Source of the DNA: NIOZ-UU35 sp964344175
GTDB taxonomy: Bacteria; Chloroflexota; Anaerolineae; Anaerolineales; UBA11858
NCBI GenBank assembly: GCA_964344175.1
Contig: CAYFMI010000118.1
Location: 1-9,223 of the forward strand
Reading direction: 5' to 3'
Length of the DNA: 9,223 bases
The notes beneath the pieces were generated by a model, which saw nothing but the letters and a program-made list of their open reading frames with translations, was not told the origin of the DNA and did no database searches. Position numbers and translations under genes: made by a program. Positions 6,089-9,223 of the stretch are shown here, piece by piece (position 1 is the stretch's first letter; each line of letters starts with the position of its first letter).

Positions 6089-6799
6089 ATGAACATGGAA
6101 GCACTGGATTGTCTGAAATGCGGGGGAACACTAGAAATTACGCCAGATATCGAAATACTCAAGTGTCCCTATTGCGGCATGAATCATTTTGTTGAACGCA
6201 GCCAGGATACTGTCAAACTGGTGCAAATTGCCAGAGATGTTGATGCCCTGAAGGATAATGTCGATATTATCAAGAATGGGTTACGTGCCATTGAAGAGAT
6301 TAAGAAACTGCCTCCCCGGCGAATACTCTTAGAAGCAAACCTCAAGGGGGCCTCGCGCAGTTATTTCTCCAAGGGAGTTGCGAGGGCTTTGCCAATTGCC
6401 TTTGTGCTATTTTTCTTAGGCGTCATTGCTCTTTCGGCATTAGGGTTCAACGAAGGCATTCTCATTTGTTGGGTTCCAGTGGTTGTACTCATTGGATTGG
6501 TGATCGCGGCGGCGTATAACAAGAAGATGCGTAAAGGCACGCAGGTTGATCGTGATGCTGTTAGCGCTCAACTGGCAGAATTGGCCGCCAAAGAAACCGA
6601 GTTGGAGGATCAAATCCGGCGCTATAAAGAGTGGGCCGGCCATGATACTGAAGATGATTCTGAAATCCTGACTCTGATACGTCAAGGGCGCAGAATCGAA
6701 GCCATTAAGCGCGTACGCGCAGAATCGAATGTGGGCCTAGAAGAGGCCATGCAGATTGTCGAAATGCTCGCGGATGAACATGGCATCGGAACATCGTGA
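6089..6799 (+). CDS. Zinc-ribbon, two-TM, coiled-coil protein with L7/L12-CTD-like C-terminus
   Basis: A 236-residue protein. GGAGG at 6077-6081 is 7 bases from the ATG at 6089. Residues 8-29 form a CxxC-x14-CxxC zinc ribbon (Cys8, Cys11, Cys26, Cys29). A charged helical region (about 37-95) leads to two hydrophobic segments (about 100-119 and 123-143), a hairpin that would place both ends in the cytosol. Residues 152-182 are heptad-like and probably coiled-coil. Residues 192-228 (EILTLIRQGRRIEAIKRVRAE, then VGLEEAMQIVEML) match the helix-turn-helix face of the ribosomal L7/L12 C-terminal domain, a fold also reused outside ribosomes. The exact function is unknown; the layout suggests a membrane-tethered adaptor. 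The following PH-like gene is on the same strand 114 bases on and may share its transcript. Confidence 0.85.
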   Translation: MNMEALDCLKCGGTLEITPDIEILKCPYCGMNHFVERSQDTVKLVQIARDVDALKDNVDIIKNGLRAIEEIKKLPPRRILLEANLKGASRSYFSKGVARALPIAFVLFFLGVIALSALGFNEGILICWVPVVVLIGLVIAAAYNKKMRKGTQVDRDAVSAQLAELAAKETELEDQIRRYKEWAGHDTEDDSEILTLIRQGRRIEAIKRVRAESNVGLEEAMQIVEMLADEHGIGTS

Positions 6800-6913
6800 T
6801 TCTTAAACCCTGGGCCGGTCAATCCCGATTAGGGAGTGGTCTAGGCTCATGATGGTGTGGTTTAATAAGCCTTGCGATTATTGTCAATTACTCAATGGAG
6901 GCGCGTGATCCTT

Positions 6914-7204
6914 ATGAATAAGAAATATCAATCCAGTCGCTTTACTTCCGGAAACTTCTGGTTCCCCGACCAGATGTTTGTGGCCGAAGATGGCATCCAC
7001 TTCATCAAGCGGCGCATATTTGGCTCGGACGAAGAGATCATCAATTACGATCAGATCGCGTCGGTGAAGATCAATTCGGGTGTCATCTGGGCCGACATTA
7101 CCATAGAGACTGCTGGCGGCTCACAGCCGGTGTTCATTAATGGTTTGGTCAAGGGTGATGCCCAGGAGATCAAGGAAGCTATTCGGAAGTATCAACAAGA
7201 TTAA
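6914..7204 (+). CDS. Small bacterial-PH-like protein
   Basis: A 96-residue protein with no signal peptide or membrane segment. Residues 20-93 give the beta-strand and C-terminal helix pattern of bacterial PH domains: MFVAEDGIHFIKRRIFGSDEEIINYDQIASVKI, then ADITIETAGG, PVFING and the helix DAQEIKEAIRKYQ. Such domains are protein- or lipid-interaction modules in membrane stress proteins; this one stands alone. The start is not certain. ATG 6914 is 12 bases from GGAGG (6897-6901), longer than usual, while in-frame GTG 6905 is only 3 bases away and TTG 6872 has no ribosome binding site. The ATG is preferred because the fold begins after it. No clear promoter is visible in 6800-6913. Confidence 0.8.
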   Translation: MNKKYQSSRFTSGNFWFPDQMFVAEDGIHFIKRRIFGSDEEIINYDQIASVKINSGVIWADITIETAGGSQPVFINGLVKGDAQEIKEAIRKYQQD

Positions 7205-7206
7205 TG

Positions 7207-7318
7207 TAGGAGTTATGCACTTGCGCAGGGAAAGCCCGGAAATAGGGGTGTGTGGGGCGCGAAGCGCCCCACACACCCCTATTTCCGGAATATCTTGCAT
7301 CGAATTGCGTAAGTCCTA
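7207..7318. mobile_element. MITE-like element with TA flanks and a 25-bp perfect inner hairpin
   Basis: The outer ends are inverted repeats: TAGGAGTTATGCACTT (7207-7222) and the reverse complement of 7303-7318, TAGGACTTACGCAATT, matching at 13 of 16 positions. Both ends carry TA, which could be a TA target duplication as made by IS630/Tc1-mariner transposases. Inside is a perfect 25-bp inverted repeat (7236-7260 with 7264-7288) around a GAA loop. There is no coding capacity, and it begins two bases after the PH-like gene's stop. It would move only with a transposase supplied elsewhere. Family assignment is an inference. The alternative is a non-mobile regulatory hairpin with accidental end similarity. 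Confidence 0.6.
7236..7288. repeat. Perfect 53-base palindromic hairpin (25-bp arms, GAA loop)
   Basis: The left arm 7236-7260 and right arm 7264-7288 pair without a mismatch and close on GCGAAGC, a sequence known to form an exceptionally stable minihairpin in DNA. No T-run follows, so it is unlikely to be a terminator by itself. In RNA it would still block 3' exonucleases beyond the PH-like gene. Confidence 0.95.
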
Positions 7319-7325
7319 TAATTAT

Positions 7326-7362
7326 AAAAATACGGGCAGCGATTTACACTGCCCGTATTTTT
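7326..7362. terminator. Bidirectional intrinsic terminator between PH-like gene and ABC transporter operon
   Basis: A 14-bp perfect stem (7326-7339 with 7349-7362) and a 9-base loop, with A5 on the left and T5 on the right. It can end the rightward transcript through the PH-like gene and the leftward transporter transcript, whose stop is at 7386. It lies 121 bases from the PH-like stop codon, with the MITE-like element in between. Confidence 0.92.
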
Positions 7363-7385
7363 AGTAAGAAAACATGGGGGTGTCT

Positions 7386-8135
7386 TTAATGTTGCAAAAT
7401 CTGTGAGAGGAAAAGTTTGGTGCGGTCGTGTTGCGGGTTGTTGAATAGCCCGTGTGGGGTCGTGTGTTCCACAATCTGGCCTTCATCCATGAAGATGACT
7501 TCATCGGCAGCGGAGCGGGCAAAACCCATTTCGTGTGTAACGCAGACCATGGTCATCCCCGCGCTGGCGAGGTCGAGCATCACGTCGAGTACTTCTTTAA
7601 TCATCTCAGGATCTAATGCGCTGGTAGGCTCGTCAAAGAGCATGATCTTGGGATTCATGGCCAGGGCGCGGGCGATTGCCACGCGCTGCTGTTGGCCGCC
7701 GGAAAGTTTGCGCGGGTAGGAATCGGCTTTTTCGGGGATGCCGACGCGGTGGAGTTGTTCCATGGCGATATCGGCGGCTTCTTCCTTAGTGCGGCCGCGC
7801 ACTACTCGCTGGGCCAGGGTGACGTTTTCCAGAGCGGTCAGGTGGGGGAACAAATTGAATAATTGGAAGACCATACCGATTTCGGCGCGCACTTCGTTGA
7901 GTTGTTTGGGAGCGCCGGTGATTAACTCGCCATCAATCCACACTTCTCCGGCGGTCGGTTCTTCCAGGTAATTAATGCAGCGCAGCATGGTCGATTTGCC
8001 CGACCCGCTGGGGCCGATGACGACGACTACCTTGCTGCGTTCCACCGTCAGGCTGACGCCGTTGAGCGCTTTGACATCGCCAAAGTGTTTATGTAAGTTG
8101 TTAACAACTATGATGTTATCGCGTGTCTCAGTCAT
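7386..8135 (-). CDS. Polar amino acid ABC transporter ATP-binding protein (GlnQ/HisP family)
   Basis: A 249-residue ATPase, the normal length for the family. It has Walker A GPSGSGKST (41-49), Q-loop Gln91 in MVFQLFNLFPH, signature LSGGQQQR (144-151), Walker B IMLFDEP with Glu169, D-loop SALDPE and switch His201 in VTHEMGFA. The close match to GlnQ/ArtP/HisP throughout (such as LRCINYLEEPTAGEVWIDG) points to amino acid import, driving the permease encoded just upstream. The ATG at 8135 overlaps the permease stop by 8 bases (ATGACTGA). AAAGGAGG in the permease tail is its ribosome binding site, so synthesis of the two is probably coupled. The exact substrate cannot be read from the ATPase. Confidence 0.95.
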   Translation of the reverse strand: MTETRDNIIVVNNLHKHFGDVKALNGVSLTVERSKVVVVIGPSGSGKSTMLRCINYLEEPTAGEVWIDGELITGAPKQLNEVRAEIGMVFQLFNLFPHLTALENVTLAQRVVRGRTKEEAADIAMEQLHRVGIPEKADSYPRKLSGGQQQRVAIARALAMNPKIMLFDEPTSALDPEMIKEVLDVMLDLASAGMTMVCVTHEMGFARSAADEVIFMDEGQIVEHTTPHGLFNNPQHDRTKLFLSQILQH

Positions 8136-9000
8136 CGCTGCGCAACCTCCTTTCGATGGCTTGCACCCCTAGAGACAGGATTACCGTCATGGTTAGATAC
8201 AGCACCGAGAGAGTCACGTAGGCCTCTCGAAAACGGAAGGTTTTGCCAGCGTACAGGCGTGACATTTGAGTAATATCCCGTACGGCCAACACAGACACCA
8301 GAGATGAGTCTTTCACCATCGCGACGAAATCATTCCCCAGGGCTGGCAGCACATTGCGGATGGCCTGTGGAAGAATGATGTGACGCATGGCCTGGCCATA
8401 GCTCATTCCGAGAGAGCGGGCGGCTTCCATTTGGCCGTGTTCAATCGATTGGATACCTGCCCGGAAGATTTCGGCGAGATAGGCGCCATAGGTTACTGCC
8501 AGGGCAGTAATGGCGCGGGCGTTCATGCTGATGTTTTGGTTATCGAAGGCTGTGAATACATTCCCTAGCGGGGCGGCCCCGGTAGTTTTTAGCCATTCTC
8601 CGAAGGCATTCAGTCCATTGACCAACGCTGGGACACCGACAAGGGCGATGAAGAAAATTAATACCAGGATGGGAATCCCGCGAATAAGTTCAACATATAA
8701 TCGAGAAAGATTATTGAAGAAAACGTTTTTGGACAGGCGACCCAGCCCAGCTAACAAACCCAATACCAGGGCAAAGCCATAGGCTGTTAGGGCGGTTTTT
8801 ATGGTGACGATCAGCCCGGCTTTGATGAAGCTGAAAACTTCGTTATAAACTTCGTTAGTGAAGATAATATAAAAAACCCAGATGGCGATGAGAATCATCG
8901 CCAGGAACCACCAGGGAAATTCGCTCAGGCGTTTTTCGAAGGTCAGGCCATTGTCTTCGATTTCGAGTGGGCCGGAAGGTATGAGGGGTTGATCAGCCAC
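8128..9000 (-). CDS. Polar amino acid ABC transporter permease (HisM/GlnP family)
   Basis: A 290-residue integral membrane protein. GTG 9000 is chosen because GGAG lies 6-7 bases upstream; a farther GTG at 9051 would place codons inside an intercistronic hairpin. Hydrophobic segments include about 30-47, 62-86 and 105-127, with more after 160. The family's RGIP motif is at 107-110, and the coupling helix EAARSLGMS begins at 192, followed by HIILPQAIRNVLPALGNDF. HisM/GlnP proteins are usually 215-240 residues. The extra length comes from an N-terminal tail with one added TM and an insert at about 128-160 (GLNAFGEWLKTTGAAP and the following stretch). It pairs with the ATPase encoded downstream. 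Confidence 0.93.
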   Translation of the reverse strand: MADQPLIPSGPLEIEDNGLTFEKRLSEFPWWFLAMILIAIWVFYIIFTNEVYNEVFSFIKAGLIVTIKTALTAYGFALVLGLLAGLGRLSKNVFFNNLSRLYVELIRGIPILVLIFFIALVGVPALVNGLNAFGEWLKTTGAAPLGNVFTAFDNQNISMNARAITALAVTYGAYLAEIFRAGIQSIEHGQMEAARSLGMSYGQAMRHIILPQAIRNVLPALGNDFVAMVKDSSLVSVLAVRDITQMSRLYAGKTFRFREAYVTLSVLYLTMTVILSLGVQAIERRLRSDD

Positions 9001-9025
9001 GGTGTTCTCCAGTCTGAAATAAGAA

Positions 9026-9058
9026 CCGGTGTGCAGGGAACAAATCCCCACACACCGG
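9026..9058 (-). other. Intercistronic stem-loop between solute-binding protein and permease genes
   Basis: CCGGTGTG (9026-9033) and CACACCGG (9051-9058) form an 8-bp stem, with a further GGG/CCC pairing inside (9036-9038 with 9046-9048) across a 2-by-2 internal loop. No T-run follows on the minus strand, so it resembles the RNA-stabilising hairpins that often follow binding-protein genes and raise their expression over the permease. The 9059-9167 remainder shows nothing else I can support. Confidence 0.5.
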
Positions 9059-9167
9059 GTTAGTGATTTTCATCAAGTAGAGTGCCGAATTTCACTGGGC
9101 AAAGGCCTGAGCGAATCGGCTATGTTCGATGAAATTAGCATTTGCTCTTCGAAAATCGGTTGCTTGG

Positions 9168-9223
9168 TTAGAAGTCTTCTGCGGAGACACCGGCAGCGTC
9201 CAGCACCTGGCGGAAGGGATCAT
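9168..9223 (-). CDS. C-terminus of a probable amino-acid-binding (solute-binding) protein (partial)
   Basis: Seventeen codons and a TAA stop (9170-9168) of a leftward gene enter from the right edge, reading DPFRQVLDAAGVSAEDF. The position, just upstream of a permease and ATPase on the same strand, is where the periplasmic or lipoprotein solute-binding gene of such operons usually sits. The few residues visible neither prove nor contradict that. The operon promoter lies outside the window. Confidence 0.55.
   Translation of the reverse strand, partial: DPFRQVLDAAGVSAEDF

Noticed and set aside
7236..7288. Reading the 25-bp hairpin as the terminator of the PH-like gene
   Set aside because: No T-run on either side; a proper bidirectional terminator follows at 7326-7362.
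9001..9051. Upstream GTG at 9051 as the permease start
   Set aside because: The added 17 codons would lie partly in an inverted repeat and lack a ribosome binding site, whereas GTG 9000 has GGAG 6-7 bases upstream.

Overview
The window looks like chromosomal DNA from a free-living bacterium, most likely a member of the Chloroflexota (Anaerolineae-like). That is an inference from protein style (the SPFH, zinc-ribbon and beta-carbonic-anhydrase-like proteins), moderate GC content and E. coli-like sigma-A promoters; no rRNA or other phylogenetic marker is present. No phage, plasmid or CRISPR gene is seen.

Layout, left to right. (1) Bases 1-32 hold the first codons of a leftward gene, probably class II fructose-bisphosphate aldolase. 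A 404-base divergent intergenic region follows, with a promoter on each strand and an 11-bp-stem hairpin between them. (2) A rightward pair: an all-helical protein of unknown function and an SPFH/stomatin-type protein whose C-terminus is an excisionase-like helix-turn-helix. (3) A strong bidirectional terminator separates this pair from a leftward, tightly packed lipid operon: plsX, fabF and a two-TM NERD-like protein with degenerate catalytic positions. (4) A rightward block starts with a textbook promoter, tRNA-Leu(GAG) and terminator. It continues with a beta-carbonic-anhydrase-like protein, a zinc-ribbon/two-TM/coiled-coil/L7-L12-CTD-like protein and a small bacterial-PH-like protein. (5) A 112-bp MITE-like element (imperfect terminal inverted repeats, TA flanks, perfect 25-bp inner hairpin) lies between the PH-like gene and its terminator. 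(6) A leftward amino-acid ABC transporter operon closes the window: the tail of a probable solute-binding protein, the permease and the ATPase.

How the genes work together. PlsX and FabF couple acyl-phosphate formation and acyl-chain elongation for phospholipid synthesis; the membrane NERD-like protein is co-transcribed with them. The permease and ATPase form a polar amino acid importer. The SPFH protein and the zinc-ribbon membrane protein recall parts of the Bacillus YdjFGHI membrane-stress cluster, but they lie about 4 kb apart here and the link is only a hypothesis. The most unusual items are the SPFH-HTH fusion, the zinc-ribbon/L7-L12-like membrane protein and the MITE-like palindrome.
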